Assembly: GCF_014197435.1 (NCBI RefSeq)
Contig: NZ_JACIFP010000001.1
Span: 806,001 to 870,000, forward strand
DNA length: 64,000 nt
Direction: 5' to 3'
DNA from: Gordonia humi
GTDB taxonomy: Bacteria; Actinomycetota; Actinomycetes; Mycobacteriales; Mycobacteriaceae
Each line of letters begins with the position of its first letter. Positions within the stretch are counted from its first letter, which is position 1. Positions 54,668 through 63,572 of the stretch are shown here, in pieces. Under the pieces are notes generated by a model, which made no database searches, was not told where the DNA came from, and was given only the letters and a program-made list of their open reading frames with translations. Position numbers and translations under genes: made by a program.

Positions 54668-55876
54668 CTATGCCTTCGGCAGACGCGGGGTGCGGCGACG
54701 CTCCAGGCGGGCGAGCGTGCGGCGGTGAACAGCGTCGGGACCGTCGACGATGCGGAGTGCACGTGCCCAGGCGTAGAAGTACGCGAGGGGCGTGTCGTCG
54801 CTGATGCCTGCCGCGCCGAACACCTCGATGGCACGTTCGATTACCGCGCATGCCATCGCGGGTGCCGCAACCTTGATCTCGGCGACTTCGGCACGAGCCT
54901 TCGAGGCTCCACCTGCGTCGATCAGCGATGCGCAGCGGTAGACGAGCATGCGCGCCTGGTCGATCTCGATGCGAGACTGGGCGATCGCATCCTGCACGTT
55001 GGCGTGCTCGAACAGCGGCTTGCCGAATGCGACGCGGTGCTGTGCGCGGTCTACGAGCAGTTCGAGAGCACGTTCGGCCATGCCGATGGCACGCATCGCG
55101 TGGTGTACACGGCCGGGTCCGAGGCGAGCTTGTGAGATCAGGAAGCCGTCACCCTCGTTCGCCAGCAGGTTGGTGGCCGGAACACGGACGTCGGTGAACG
55201 AGATCTCCGAGTGGCCATGCTGATCCTGGTAGCCGAACAGTGGAAGGTGTCGCTCGATGACCATGCCCGGGGTGTCGCGTTCGACGAGCACCATCGACTG
55301 TTGGCGGTGCGGGTCGGCGTCGGCGTCGGTCTTGCCCATCACGATGAAGATCTCGCAGCGGCTGTCGGCAGCGCCGGTGATGAACCACTTGCGGCCGTTG
55401 ATCACGTACTCGTCGCCGTCGCGGACGATACTCGTTTCGACATTGGTGGCATCCGAGGATGCGACGTCCGGCTCGGTCATCGCGAACGCCGAACGGATCC
55501 GGCCGTCCAAGAGCGGCGCCAGCCAACGCTCCCGCTGCTCGGGAGTCGCGAACAATTCGAGCGTCTCCATGTTTCCGGTGTCGGGCGCCTGACAGTTGAT
55601 GGCCTCCGGGGCGATGACCGGGGACCAGCCGCTTATCTCGGCGATCGCCGCGTACTCGACGTTGGTCATGCCACCGTACTTGTGGTGGAAGAGATTCCAC
55701 AGGCCGCGCTTGCGTGCCTCGGCCTTGAGCTCCTCCATCACCGGCGGATGCTCGTGTGGTCCGTGCTCGGCGAGATAGTCCGACCAGGTCTTCTCCGCGG
55801 GGAAGACATGCTCGGCCATGAAGTCCCACATTTTCTCCGACATCTCGGCGGCATGCGAGGACAACTCGAAATCCAT
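54668..55876 (-). CDS. acyl-CoA dehydrogenase
   Basis: The 402-residue FAD flavoenzyme begins MDFELSSHAAEMSEKMWDFM, has the signature AFAMTEPDVASSDATN and GRKWFITGA, and the C-terminal FAD segment with VFGAAGISDDTPLAYFYAWA. The closing RIVDGPDAVHRRTLARLE is normal for the ACAD10/11-like bacterial group. It introduces an alpha-beta double bond in an acyl-CoA. It is 25 nt downstream of the diflavin reductase, so one operon. Chain specificity is unknown. Confidence 0.92.
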   Translation of the reverse strand: MDFELSSHAAEMSEKMWDFMAEHVFPAEKTWSDYLAEHGPHEHPPVMEELKAEARKRGLWNLFHHKYGGMTNVEYAAIAEISGWSPVIAPEAINCQAPDTGNMETLELFATPEQRERWLAPLLDGRIRSAFAMTEPDVASSDATNVETSIVRDGDEYVINGRKWFITGAADSRCEIFIVMGKTDADADPHRQQSMVLVERDTPGMVIERHLPLFGYQDQHGHSEISFTDVRVPATNLLANEGDGFLISQARLGPGRVHHAMRAIGMAERALELLVDRAQHRVAFGKPLFEHANVQDAIAQSRIEIDQARMLVYRCASLIDAGGASKARAEVAEIKVAAPAMACAVIERAIEVFGAAGISDDTPLAYFYAWARALRIVDGPDAVHRRTLARLERRRTPRLPKA

Positions 55877-55901
55877 GGTTCTCCTGTTTCTGTTTCGGGG
55901 C

Positions 55902-57530
55902 CTAGTAGACGTCCTGGCTGTAGCGTCGCTGACGCTTCAAGTCGGCCAAGTAGTCCCAGGCGGCGTACTCGGCGAGCCCGCCGTGCTTCACGATCACCTC
56001 GATGAGTGCAGCCTCGACGGCGTGTGACATGCTGACGCCGTCTCCGCAGATGTAGAAGTGCGCGCCGTCCTGGAGCCAGGTGAAGACCTCGGCGCCCTGC
56101 TCGCGCAGGCGGTCCTGTACGTAGATCTTGTGCTCCTGGTCGCGGGAGAAGGCGGTCGACAGATTCGCCAGGAGCCCCTGCTCCTGCCATTCGGTGAGTT
56201 CGTCGCGGTAGAGGAAGTCGCACGACTCACGCTGGTCGCCGAAGAACAGCCAGTTCTTTCCCTTCGCCCCGCGAGCGCGGCGTTCGAGGAGGAACGAGCG
56301 GAAGGGAGCGACACCGACACCCGGCCCGACCATGATCGCCGGGGCGTCGTCGGCGGGCAGGCGGAAGCTCGGGTTCGGGGCGAGGAACACTGACACCTGC
56401 TGTGCACCGTCGACGCCGATCGTCGACGAGCCTGCGCCGACGCGGTCGCGGCCGTCGCGGTGGTATGCCACGTTCGAGACGAGCAGGTCGGCCTTCTTCG
56501 GGGACTCCGTCGGACCCGAGCTGATCGAGTACGAACGGTGCTGCAGCGAGCCGAGCAGGCCCGCGACGTCGGCGGAGGAACGCTTGTCGGCCGGGACCAT
56601 GGTGATCAGGTCGAGGACGTCCCGACCCCACAGCCAGGATTCCAGTGCTTCGCGGTCGCCGTTGTCGCGCAGGTGGACGAGCTCGACGTCGCCGGACTCG
56701 GCGGCCGCCCACTCGATGAGGTCGTTGCCGGGCAGACGCAACTCGCGGCGGTGGGTGAGTTCCTCCCGCCAGGTCTCCTCGCCGCCGGGGAAGGTCGTGT
56801 CCGGATCGACGGCGAGCGCTTCCAGGACGCCGTCGACCAGCGGGGTCGGGTTGGCCGGGATCAGACCGAGGGAGTCGCCGGGCAGATACTCGATACCGCT
56901 GTCGCCGAGGTCGACCTCGAGGTGCAGCACAGACTTTAGCGAGCCGTCGCCGGACAGGACGGTGCGGTTCTCAACGGTGGCGAGGTAAGGGTCCTGACGT
57001 GTCCAACGCGCCGGCACCGTCGACGAGGGGGAGATCTCGACGGCGACGGTCTCCACCGGCGCGTCGGCGTCGCCGAGCGAGGCGAAGGTCGTCTTGACGA
57101 CCTCGACCCACTGCTTCGAGGGCGACTCGTAGTCGAGATCGCAGTCGACGCGGTCGAGTAGGCGCTGCGCGCCGAGTTCGCCGAACTTCACGTCGAACAG
57201 GCGGCCCGCCTCGCAGAAGTGATCATACGATGAGTCGCCGAGGGCGAGCACCGCGAAGCGCATGGACGTCAGATCCGGCGCATCGGCTTCGAGTCCGTCC
57301 CACAGATCCTGAGCGTTGTCGGGCATGTTGCCGTCGTCGTACGTCGATGAGACGACCACGACGTGGTGCATCTCCTCGAGGTCGGATGCGTCGAACTCGT
57401 CCATCGACATCAGCTTGGTCTCGAAGCCGTCAGCTGCCAACGCATCGGCGGCATCCATGGCGATGACCTCGGCATTTCCAGTCTGGGTGCCGAAGAGCAC
57501 GTGGATGAAGGGACGGTCGTTGGAAGACAT
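55902..57530 (-). CDS. CysJ/CPR-type diflavin reductase
   Basis: The 542-residue NADPH reductase has a flavodoxin-like FMN domain (GTQTGNAE, residues 14-21), an FAD domain with RSYSISSGP, and an NADPH domain with GPGVGVAPFRSFLLERR. It ends RRYSQDVY, the terminal pattern of sulfite reductase flavoprotein alpha (CysJ). No sulfite reductase haemoprotein is near; instead a P450 is encoded divergently. It could feed electrons to that P450, which would be unusual because actinobacterial P450s mostly use ferredoxins. ATG 57530 has AGGAG 8 nt upstream. Confidence 0.88.
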   Translation of the reverse strand: MSSNDRPFIHVLFGTQTGNAEVIAMDAADALAADGFETKLMSMDEFDASDLEEMHHVVVVSSTYDDGNMPDNAQDLWDGLEADAPDLTSMRFAVLALGDSSYDHFCEAGRLFDVKFGELGAQRLLDRVDCDLDYESPSKQWVEVVKTTFASLGDADAPVETVAVEISPSSTVPARWTRQDPYLATVENRTVLSGDGSLKSVLHLEVDLGDSGIEYLPGDSLGLIPANPTPLVDGVLEALAVDPDTTFPGGEETWREELTHRRELRLPGNDLIEWAAAESGDVELVHLRDNGDREALESWLWGRDVLDLITMVPADKRSSADVAGLLGSLQHRSYSISSGPTESPKKADLLVSNVAYHRDGRDRVGAGSSTIGVDGAQQVSVFLAPNPSFRLPADDAPAIMVGPGVGVAPFRSFLLERRARGAKGKNWLFFGDQRESCDFLYRDELTEWQEQGLLANLSTAFSRDQEHKIYVQDRLREQGAEVFTWLQDGAHFYICGDGVSMSHAVEAALIEVIVKHGGLAEYAAWDYLADLKRQRRYSQDVY

Positions 57531-57593
57531 GTGGGGCACTCCTGCCTGGACGGGCACGCTTCTGCTTGCGTGTGACGGACGACACGCATTAAT

Positions 57594-57695
57594 ATCATGA
57601 GGAATATCGCCCTAGCTGTCAAGTGTGGTCCGATGAAAACATCATGAGGAACATTCCTCGTGAGGATTGACAATTCGGCGCTCGGCGGGTGGAAT
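57594..57695. promoter_or_regulatory. divergent promoters with repeated TCATGAGGAA boxes
   Basis: Rightward: TTGACA (57667-57672), 17 nt, TGGAAT (57690-57695). Leftward: TTGACA on the minus strand (57622-57617), 17 nt, CATGAT (57599-57594). The box ATCATGAGGAAYAT occurs at 57594-57607, over the leftward -10, and at 57641-57654, which joins an inverted GAGGAA/TTCCTC dyad. A shared regulator probably controls both directions. The remainder of 57531-57786 holds the leaders. Confidence 0.6.
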
Positions 57696-57786
57696 CGGGA
57701 TCACACGCGGTGTGTCGAGTATCTCAGCGACTCCCCCAAAGGCGATACATCACCCACTCTCGATTGCGAATGAAGGAAACGATGCA

Positions 57787-58275
57787 ATGACCGATGCGGC
57801 CATCAGCGAACAACAGCGCCTCGCGCTGGAGGAGTACCGGGTCGCCTCCGTGTTGACTCGGTACAGTGTCGCCTGCGACGAGCGCGATCGCGAGGAGCTG
57901 GCGACACTGTTCCATCCGGACGCCACCGCGGTCTACGACAAGGATGCGGATCTGGTCGGCAACACGGCGATCGCCGAGTGGATCAGCAGTGCGACCGCGC
58001 ATCTTCGCTGGCAGCAGCACGCGGTTCGCGTCATGACCGTCGACATCGACGGCGACCGCGCTCGTGCGGTCAGTTACCTCACCTCACACCAGGTCGCGTT
58101 CGACACCCCGGACGTCACCCTGATGATGAACAGCCGCTACGACACCGAGCATGCGCTCGCCGACGGTCGCTGGGTCATCACCAAGCTCTTGCTCACCGTG
58201 GGGACGGTCGAGAACCGTCCCATCCAACTCGGCACACTCGTGCCGGACAGCAATTCGGAGGTCTCCAATGACTGA
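57787..58275 (+). CDS. NTF2-like/SnoaL-type small protein
   Basis: The 162-residue cone-shaped alpha+beta fold of the NTF2/ketosteroid-isomerase superfamily begins with helices EYRVASVLTRYSVACDERDR. The typical LFHPDATAVYDKDADLVGN follows, then strands with HAVRVMTVDIDGDRARAVSYLTSH. Asp and His residues in these positions are used for isomerisation or dehydration in relatives, but catalysis cannot be assumed. AAGGAAA lies 9 nt before the ATG. The stop overlaps the P450 start by 8 nt, so it is the first gene of the rightward operon. Confidence 0.87.
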   Translation: MTDAAISEQQRLALEEYRVASVLTRYSVACDERDREELATLFHPDATAVYDKDADLVGNTAIAEWISSATAHLRWQQHAVRVMTVDIDGDRARAVSYLTSHQVAFDTPDVTLMMNSRYDTEHALADGRWVITKLLLTVGTVENRPIQLGTLVPDSNSEVSND

Positions 58276-59497
58276 ATCACCCGTTCAGATTCTGGAAGGG
58301 GAGGAGCGCAACGGCTGCCCGGTTGTGCACTTCGACTTCAACCAGCCGCTGCCGCTGAACCAATACCACAGTGAACTCGACCGGCTCCGTGCGATCTCGC
58401 CGATTGTCTGGAACACCTACGGTCAGGGATTCTGGATGCTGCTCAGTGACGACACAGTCCGGGAGGCGTACCACAAGTACGAGATCTTCAGCAGTGAAGC
58501 GACGATCCCGACGGTGCCCGAGCCGGACTGGCACTGGATCCCGACAATGGAGAACCCGCCCCAGCACAAACTGTACCGTCGCGTGCTGAACGCCCCCTTC
58601 TCGCCACGTGCGATCCGTGACCGCGAGGACCGGATCCGCGATCATGCCATCAGCTTCATCGAGCCGATCGTTCAGACCGGCCGGGTGAACTTCGTCGACG
58701 CGTTCGCCAAGGAGTTCCCGACCAAGGTCTTCTTGGAGATCGTCGGGCTTCCGCACGAGGACTCCAAGCAGTTCGTGGAATGGGTCGAGATCGTCTTCGG
58801 CGGTCTCGGCGCCGAAGAGGACGGTGCGGCGGACGCGATGGCCGGCGCGCAGGCCGCCATTCGGCAGTACTTTGCGGACCTTCTCGAAGATCGCAAGGCG
58901 AACCCGCGCGAGGACGACTTCTTCACGGACCTCTCGCAGGCGACGATCGGCGCGAACCGCATCACCGACGAGGAGTTTCTCAACATCTGCAACGTCCTGA
59001 TTCTCGCGGGTCTGGACACCGTCAAGAGCCAGCTCGGCTACTGCTTGCTGCACCTGGCGACCCACCCCGACGACCGCCAGCGGATCCTCGACGACCCCGC
59101 GCTGATTCCGGTGGCCGTCGAAGAGCTGGTGCGCGTCTACTCGATCGTCATGGACGGCCGGAAGATCGTCCAGGACGCCGAGTTCCACGGGTGCCCGATG
59201 AAGGCCGGTGAAATGGCGATGCTGACGGTCCCTTCGGCCACCCGCGACGAGACCAAGTACGCCGATCCGACACAGGTGGACTTCGACCGCACCGACGCGA
59301 CCGGCCATCTGGCTTTCGCTGCGGGCCCGCACAAGTGCCTGGGCACCCACTTGGCCCGTCGCGAACTGAACATCGCGATGGAGGAGTGGCACAAACGCAT
59401 CCCGCACTATCGCGCCGTCGATCTGAGCAAGCTGAGCGAGACGGGGCCGCAGTTGGGACTGGAAGAGCTCTGGCTGGAGTGGGACGTCGCCGAATGA
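58268..59497 (+). CDS. cytochrome P450
   Basis: The 409-residue soluble bacterial P450 has the I-helix oxygen-binding AGLDT (247-251), ExxR as Glu286-Leu-Val-Arg289, and the haem loop FAAGPHKCLG with Cys357 as thiolate ligand. NPPQHKLYRRVLNAPFSPRA is the C-helix region contacting haem propionates. It is placed between the NTF2-like gene (8-nt overlap) and the CurA-type reductase (ATGA overlap). It probably starts attack on the substrate by hydroxylation. No ferredoxin is encoded in the visible cluster, whereas a diflavin reductase is divergent. CYP family not assigned. Confidence 0.95.
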   Translation: MTESPVQILEGEERNGCPVVHFDFNQPLPLNQYHSELDRLRAISPIVWNTYGQGFWMLLSDDTVREAYHKYEIFSSEATIPTVPEPDWHWIPTMENPPQHKLYRRVLNAPFSPRAIRDREDRIRDHAISFIEPIVQTGRVNFVDAFAKEFPTKVFLEIVGLPHEDSKQFVEWVEIVFGGLGAEEDGAADAMAGAQAAIRQYFADLLEDRKANPREDDFFTDLSQATIGANRITDEEFLNICNVLILAGLDTVKSQLGYCLLHLATHPDDRQRILDDPALIPVAVEELVRVYSIVMDGRKIVQDAEFHGCPMKAGEMAMLTVPSATRDETKYADPTQVDFDRTDATGHLAFAAGPHKCLGTHLARRELNIAMEEWHKRIPHYRAVDLSKLSETGPQLGLEELWLEWDVAE

Positions 59498-60528
59498 CCG
59501 TGGTACGAAGTCGTGAAGTGCATCTGGTCCGACGGCCGGAAGGCACTCCGGTCCACGACGACATCGCACTGGTGACCGTCGACGTCGAAGCGGGGGCCGG
59601 GCAGGTCCTCGTCCGGAACACCGCGATGTCGGTCGAGCCGTATATGCGCGGACGGATGTCCGTGGACAAGGGGTCGTACGTCGAGCCGTACGAGTTGAAC
59701 GCTCCGATGGACGGATTCGTCACGGGTGTCGTCGAGTGGTCCGACGCCCCCGACGTTCCGGTCGGATCGGTCGTGGTGCACGAGTACGGGTGGCGCGAGT
59801 ACGTCGCGCTGGCGCCGTCGGACGTCGATGTCGTCGACACCGACGGGCTCAAAGCCACCGACTACCTCGGCGTCCTCGGCCAGACCGGACTCACCGCGTG
59901 GGTCGGAATGAACGTGGTGGGCCGCTTCAAGGAGGGCGACACCGTGTTCGTGTCGTCGGCGGCGGGCGGTGTCGGAGCGGTGGCGGGCCAGCTCGCCAAG
60001 GCGAAGGGCTGCGTCGTCATCGGCAGCTGCGGGTCGGCCGACAAAGTGAAGTCTGTCGTCGACGACTTCGGTTTCGACGCCGCGTTCGACTACCACGACG
60101 GCACCGTGCGGGTGCTGCTCCGCGAGGCGCTCGAAAAGGTCGACAGGCCCGGACTCGACCTCTACTACGACAACGTCGGTGCCGAGCACCTGGAAGCCGC
60201 GATCCGCGAGATGAACGACAACGGTGCGATCGCACTCTGCGGTGCGATCTCCGTGTACAACGCCACTGAGGTGGTACCCGGTCCGCGGAACCTGCTGCTG
60301 ATGATCTGGAGGCGGCTGCGGATGGAGGGCTTCATCGTCACCGACCACGAGGACAAGCGTCCGCAGTTCCTCGAGGAGATGACCGACTTGGTCCGTCGCG
60401 GCGTCGTCACCAGCCCGGAGACCTACGTCGGGCACGGCATCGAGGAGGCGTTCGACGGATTCCTCGCGCTCCTCGACGGCGGCGCGGTGATCGGCAAGGC
60501 GTTGGTGAGCCTGGGGACGGACGCGTGA
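59494..60528 (+). CDS. NADP-dependent MDR oxidoreductase, CurA/PTGR type
   Basis: The 344-residue zinc-free MDR reductase has an N-terminal MSVEPYMRGRMS motif, characteristic of the CurA/prostaglandin reductase group. The Rossmann loop is SSAAGGVGAVAGQLAKAKGC, followed by the GSCGSADKVK NADPH-phosphate region and DLYYDNVGAEHLEAAI. It reduces enone double bonds in known relatives. Both ends overlap neighbours (ATGA with the P450, GTGA with the acyl-CoA dehydrogenase), so it is tightly coupled. Confidence 0.92.
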   Translation: MTVVRSREVHLVRRPEGTPVHDDIALVTVDVEAGAGQVLVRNTAMSVEPYMRGRMSVDKGSYVEPYELNAPMDGFVTGVVEWSDAPDVPVGSVVVHEYGWREYVALAPSDVDVVDTDGLKATDYLGVLGQTGLTAWVGMNVVGRFKEGDTVFVSSAAGGVGAVAGQLAKAKGCVVIGSCGSADKVKSVVDDFGFDAAFDYHDGTVRVLLREALEKVDRPGLDLYYDNVGAEHLEAAIREMNDNGAIALCGAISVYNATEVVPGPRNLLLMIWRRLRMEGFIVTDHEDKRPQFLEEMTDLVRRGVVTSPETYVGHGIEEAFDGFLALLDGGAVIGKALVSLGTDA

Positions 60529-61760
60529 CCGGGGGGACCTCCGTCGAGGCAGTGGAGGACTTCTCGAGTCGCGTCGCGCAGTGGTACGCCGAGCAGGGGC
60601 TGACCCCCCGTGCAGACGCGGACGATCGGGAGCGCAGTCTCGCGGTGTTCCACGATCTGTCGTACGAGGCCGAACTCGAGCTGATCACAGCGCTCGCCGA
60701 CTGGATCCGGACTCGTTACGACGCAGGCTTCGGCGCCGTCGGCTGGCCGGAATCGTTCGGTGGAGCTGGGCTCTCCGCCGAACACGAGGCGGTGCTGGCC
60801 AGGATCGAGTCCGAGTACGAGGTGCCCAGTCCCCACGAGCTCATGTCGGTGACGCTGCATCTCATCGCACCGACGCTGCGCGTGTTCGACCGCACACCGG
60901 AGATGCGCGCGTTGATCTCACCGATGCTGCGCGGCGACGTGCTGGCCTGCCAGCTGTTCTCCGAGCCCGGCGCGGGCAGTGACCTCGCGAGCCTGGCGAC
61001 GCGGGCTCGGCGCGAGGGCGACGAGTGGGTCATCACCGGTCAGAAGGTGTGGACATCCGGCGCGCGATTCGCGCAGTGGGGCGAACTGCTGGCACGAACG
61101 GATCCGGACGTTCCGAAGCATCGGGGAATCACCGCGTTCATGGTGCCGCTCGACGCCGCAGGCATAGAGGTGCGACCCCTTCGACAGATGTCGGGCGGAT
61201 CGAGCTTCAACGAGGTCTTCCTCGAAGAAGTACGCATTCCCGACGCGTACCGGATCGGCGATGTCGGCGACGGGTGGAAGGTAGCGCTCACGACGCTCGG
61301 CTTCGAGCGGAACTCGAGCGGCGAGAACACGGATGTCGGCGGCAGCGTCGATCAGGTGATCAGCCTGGCCCGCGCAACGGGAGCTCTCGACGATCAGGTC
61401 CTGCGTCAGAAGTTGGCCGATCTGTTGATCTCGCACCGACTGGCCGAGGTCTCGTCGGCGCGCGACGCCGTAGCCGGCGACCCGACCGGTGTCCTCGGGT
61501 CGATGCGGAAACTGCAGTGGACACAGCGGCTCACGCAGATGTCAGACTTCGTGATCGACGCACTCGAAGGCGACCTCGCCGTCGACTGCGGTGCGCCGCA
61601 GTCGTTCGCCTGGACCGAGCATGTGCTCGGTGCGCCTGGTTATCGCATCGCCGGCGGTAGCGACGAGATCCAGCGAAATCTCATCGCGGAGCGCTATCTC
61701 GGCCTTCCGGCCGAGCCGCGCGGTGACAAGAACACTCCCTGGCGAGACATCCCTCGCTGA
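60525..61760 (+). CDS. acyl-CoA dehydrogenase, second of cluster
   Basis: The 411-residue product has an N-terminal helical domain (about 1-120), LFSEPGAGSDLASLATRA as the FAD/substrate beta-barrel signature, GQKVWTSGARFAQWGELLA, and a C-terminus with GAPGYRIAGGSDEIQRNLIA. The GSDEIQRN ending is typical of active dehydrogenases. GTG 60525 overlaps the previous stop. Sterol-type FadE heterodimers exist in actinobacteria, but this one resembles single-gene dehydrogenases. Confidence 0.92.
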   Translation: MTGGTSVEAVEDFSSRVAQWYAEQGLTPRADADDRERSLAVFHDLSYEAELELITALADWIRTRYDAGFGAVGWPESFGGAGLSAEHEAVLARIESEYEVPSPHELMSVTLHLIAPTLRVFDRTPEMRALISPMLRGDVLACQLFSEPGAGSDLASLATRARREGDEWVITGQKVWTSGARFAQWGELLARTDPDVPKHRGITAFMVPLDAAGIEVRPLRQMSGGSSFNEVFLEEVRIPDAYRIGDVGDGWKVALTTLGFERNSSGENTDVGGSVDQVISLARATGALDDQVLRQKLADLLISHRLAEVSSARDAVAGDPTGVLGSMRKLQWTQRLTQMSDFVIDALEGDLAVDCGAPQSFAWTEHVLGAPGYRIAGGSDEIQRNLIAERYLGLPAEPRGDKNTPWRDIPR

Positions 61761-61785
61761 GCATATGAATCGTAAGGACACAGAC

Positions 61786-62568
61786 ATGGGAACTTTGGAT
61801 GGCAAGGTCGTGCTGGTCACAGCTGGATCGCGCGGAATCGGTCGTGGCGTGGTGGAAGCACTGCTGGCCGAGGGAGCGTCCGTCGCGATGACGGGCCGAT
61901 CTCCGGAGAAGGGTGCGAGGGCTCTGGAGGAGATCGGTCTGCCGGATCGGACTGTGTTCTTCGCCGGCGATGCGCGTGATCGTGACGATGTCGCCGGGTG
62001 GGTGACGTCGACGGTGGAGCGGTTCGGTTCGATCGATGTTCTGGTGAACAACGCCGGTGGCAGTGATGGTTTCGCGTTGGTGCATGAGATGACCGATCAG
62101 GCGTGGGAGAACGCGTTCACGTTCATTTTGGATTCGGCGTTCTGGGCTACGCGTGCGGCGTTGAAGCACATGGTGGCGCAGGGGTCGGGTCGGATCGTGA
62201 ACATCTCGTCGGTCGAGGGGAAGATGGGCAACAAGGCGACGGTGTCGCATTACATCTCAGCCAAGCATGCGTTGAACGGTCTGACGAAGGCGGTGGCGTT
62301 CGAGTACGGCCGTCAGGGGATCACGTGCAACGCGATCTGCCCGGGCGCCGTCGAGACCGATCTCATGCGTGAGGTCGGGCCGTCGTGGGCTGCTGAGAAC
62401 GGCATGACCTACGAGGAGTACAAGAACGGGTACGCCAAGGAAGCGGCGACCGGACAGCTGAACACGGCGCAGGAAGTCGGTGCGACCGTGGTGCTGATGG
62501 CCGGCCCTGCGGGTGCCGGGATCAACGGTGCGCTGTGGAACGTCGACGGCGGCACAGCTCCGTACTGA
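61786..62568 (+). CDS. short-chain dehydrogenase/reductase, copy 1
   Basis: The 260-residue classical SDR has the cofactor loop TAGSRGIGRG (12-21), NNAGG (88-92), Ser141/142, Tyr156-x-x-x-Lys160 (YISAK) and NAICPGAVETDL. AAGGA lies 7 nt before the ATG. Bases 61912-62360 are identical to 62733-63181 in the next gene, while the outer parts differ. It probably oxidises a 3-hydroxyacyl-CoA or a secondary alcohol in this pathway. It sits 25 nt after the acyl-CoA dehydrogenase. Confidence 0.93.
   Translation: MGTLDGKVVLVTAGSRGIGRGVVEALLAEGASVAMTGRSPEKGARALEEIGLPDRTVFFAGDARDRDDVAGWVTSTVERFGSIDVLVNNAGGSDGFALVHEMTDQAWENAFTFILDSAFWATRAALKHMVAQGSGRIVNISSVEGKMGNKATVSHYISAKHALNGLTKAVAFEYGRQGITCNAICPGAVETDLMREVGPSWAAENGMTYEEYKNGYAKEAATGQLNTAQEVGATVVLMAGPAGAGINGALWNVDGGTAPY
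61912..62360 (+). repeat. 449-bp identical tract, first copy
   Basis: Every base matches 62733-63181 at offset 821, equal to the offset of the two gene starts. A second identical block, 62477-62571 with 63298-63392, runs past the stop codons. Codon choice inside the tract is richer in G/T third bases (GGT, GTG, TTG) than in the flanks. Confidence 0.95.
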
Positions 62569-62606
62569 TCGACCTGAGTCCGTACTCGATATGAAAGGCA
62601 GTATCT

Positions 62607-63389
62607 GTGGGTTCATTGGATGGCGAGGTCGCACTGGTCACAGCCGGTTCCGGGGGAATCGGTCGCGGCGTTGTGAACGCGCTGCTCATGGAGGGCGCTT
62701 CGGTAGCGCTCACCGGGCGTTCGACCGAACGCGGTGCGAGGGCTCTGGAGGAGATCGGTCTGCCGGATCGGACTGTGTTCTTCGCCGGCGATGCGCGTGA
62801 TCGTGACGATGTCGCCGGGTGGGTGACGTCGACGGTGGAGCGGTTCGGTTCGATCGATGTTCTGGTGAACAACGCCGGTGGCAGTGATGGTTTCGCGTTG
62901 GTGCATGAGATGACCGATCAGGCGTGGGAGAACGCGTTCACGTTCATTTTGGATTCGGCGTTCTGGGCTACGCGTGCGGCGTTGAAGCACATGGTGGCGC
63001 AGGGGTCGGGTCGGATCGTGAACATCTCGTCGGTCGAGGGGAAGATGGGCAACAAGGCGACGGTGTCGCATTACATCTCAGCCAAGCATGCGTTGAACGG
63101 TCTGACGAAGGCGGTGGCGTTCGAGTACGGCCGTCAGGGGATCACGTGCAACGCGATCTGCCCGGGCGCCGTCGAGACCGAACGGACCAAGGAGATCGGT
63201 CCGGAGTTCGCGGCTGAGAACGGCCTGACCTATGAGGAGTACATCGCCGACTACGCGAAGGACGCCGCGACGGGCCGATTGAACACACCGGAGCAGATCG
63301 GTGCGACCGTGGTGCTGATGGCCGGCCCTGCGGGTGCCGGGATCAACGGTGCGCTGTGGAACGTCGACGGCGGCACAGCTCCGTACTGA
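62607..63389 (+). CDS. short-chain dehydrogenase/reductase, copy 2
   Basis: The 260-residue paralogue of the preceding gene has TAGSGGIGRG as cofactor loop and the same Ser/Tyr156/Lys160 site. It differs in residues 1-42 and about 199-230 (ERTKEIGPEFAAENGLTYEE), which shape the substrate lid. The start is GTG 62607 with AAAGG about 9 nt upstream. It lies 38 nt after copy 1 and is followed by a hairpin terminator. The identical core with different lids suggests the two act on related substrates or stereoisomers. Confidence 0.93.
   Translation: MGSLDGEVALVTAGSGGIGRGVVNALLMEGASVALTGRSTERGARALEEIGLPDRTVFFAGDARDRDDVAGWVTSTVERFGSIDVLVNNAGGSDGFALVHEMTDQAWENAFTFILDSAFWATRAALKHMVAQGSGRIVNISSVEGKMGNKATVSHYISAKHALNGLTKAVAFEYGRQGITCNAICPGAVETERTKEIGPEFAAENGLTYEEYIADYAKDAATGRLNTPEQIGATVVLMAGPAGAGINGALWNVDGGTAPY
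62733..63181 (+). repeat. 449-bp identical tract, second copy
   Basis: This tract is identical to 61912-62360. The sharp edges, with divergent sequence on both sides, fit recent gene conversion between tandem paralogues. Confidence 0.95.
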
Positions 63390-63421
63390 TCGCTCGACCC
63401 GGGGCCGCCGGGACCAGATCG

Positions 63422-63452
63422 TGGGCCGGATTGCATCGCGCAGTCCGGCCCA
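63422..63452 (+). terminator. hairpin terminator after SDR copy 2
   Basis: TGGGCCGGA (63422-63430) and TCCGGCCCA (63444-63452) extend inward to about 13 bp with a 5-nt loop, followed by a short TCTTT. Confidence 0.7.
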
Positions 63453-63485
63453 TCGTCGTCTTTCGCAGACGCCGAATACGAAATC

Positions 63486-63537
63486 TCATAAGGAATAAGC
63501 GATTCTGCTTGACGATATTCATCAGGATATATATGTT
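63486..63537 (+). promoter_or_regulatory. promoter and regulon box of CoA-transferase gene
   Basis: TTGACG (63509-63514), 17 nt, TATGTT (63532-63537) form a good promoter. TCATAAGGAATA (63486-63497) matches the boxes at 57595 and 57642, and a reverse-oriented partial match lies at 63515-63530 within the spacer. Confidence 0.55.
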
Positions 63538-63572
63538 GATAGTGAGATCTGAATCACTATGAAAGGCTGAAT

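Noticed and set aside
55902..57530. Naming the diflavin reductase cysJ with a sulfur-assimilation role
   Set aside because: No cysI-type haemoprotein, cysH or related gene is nearby and the neighbours are catabolic; the C-terminus alone does not decide function.
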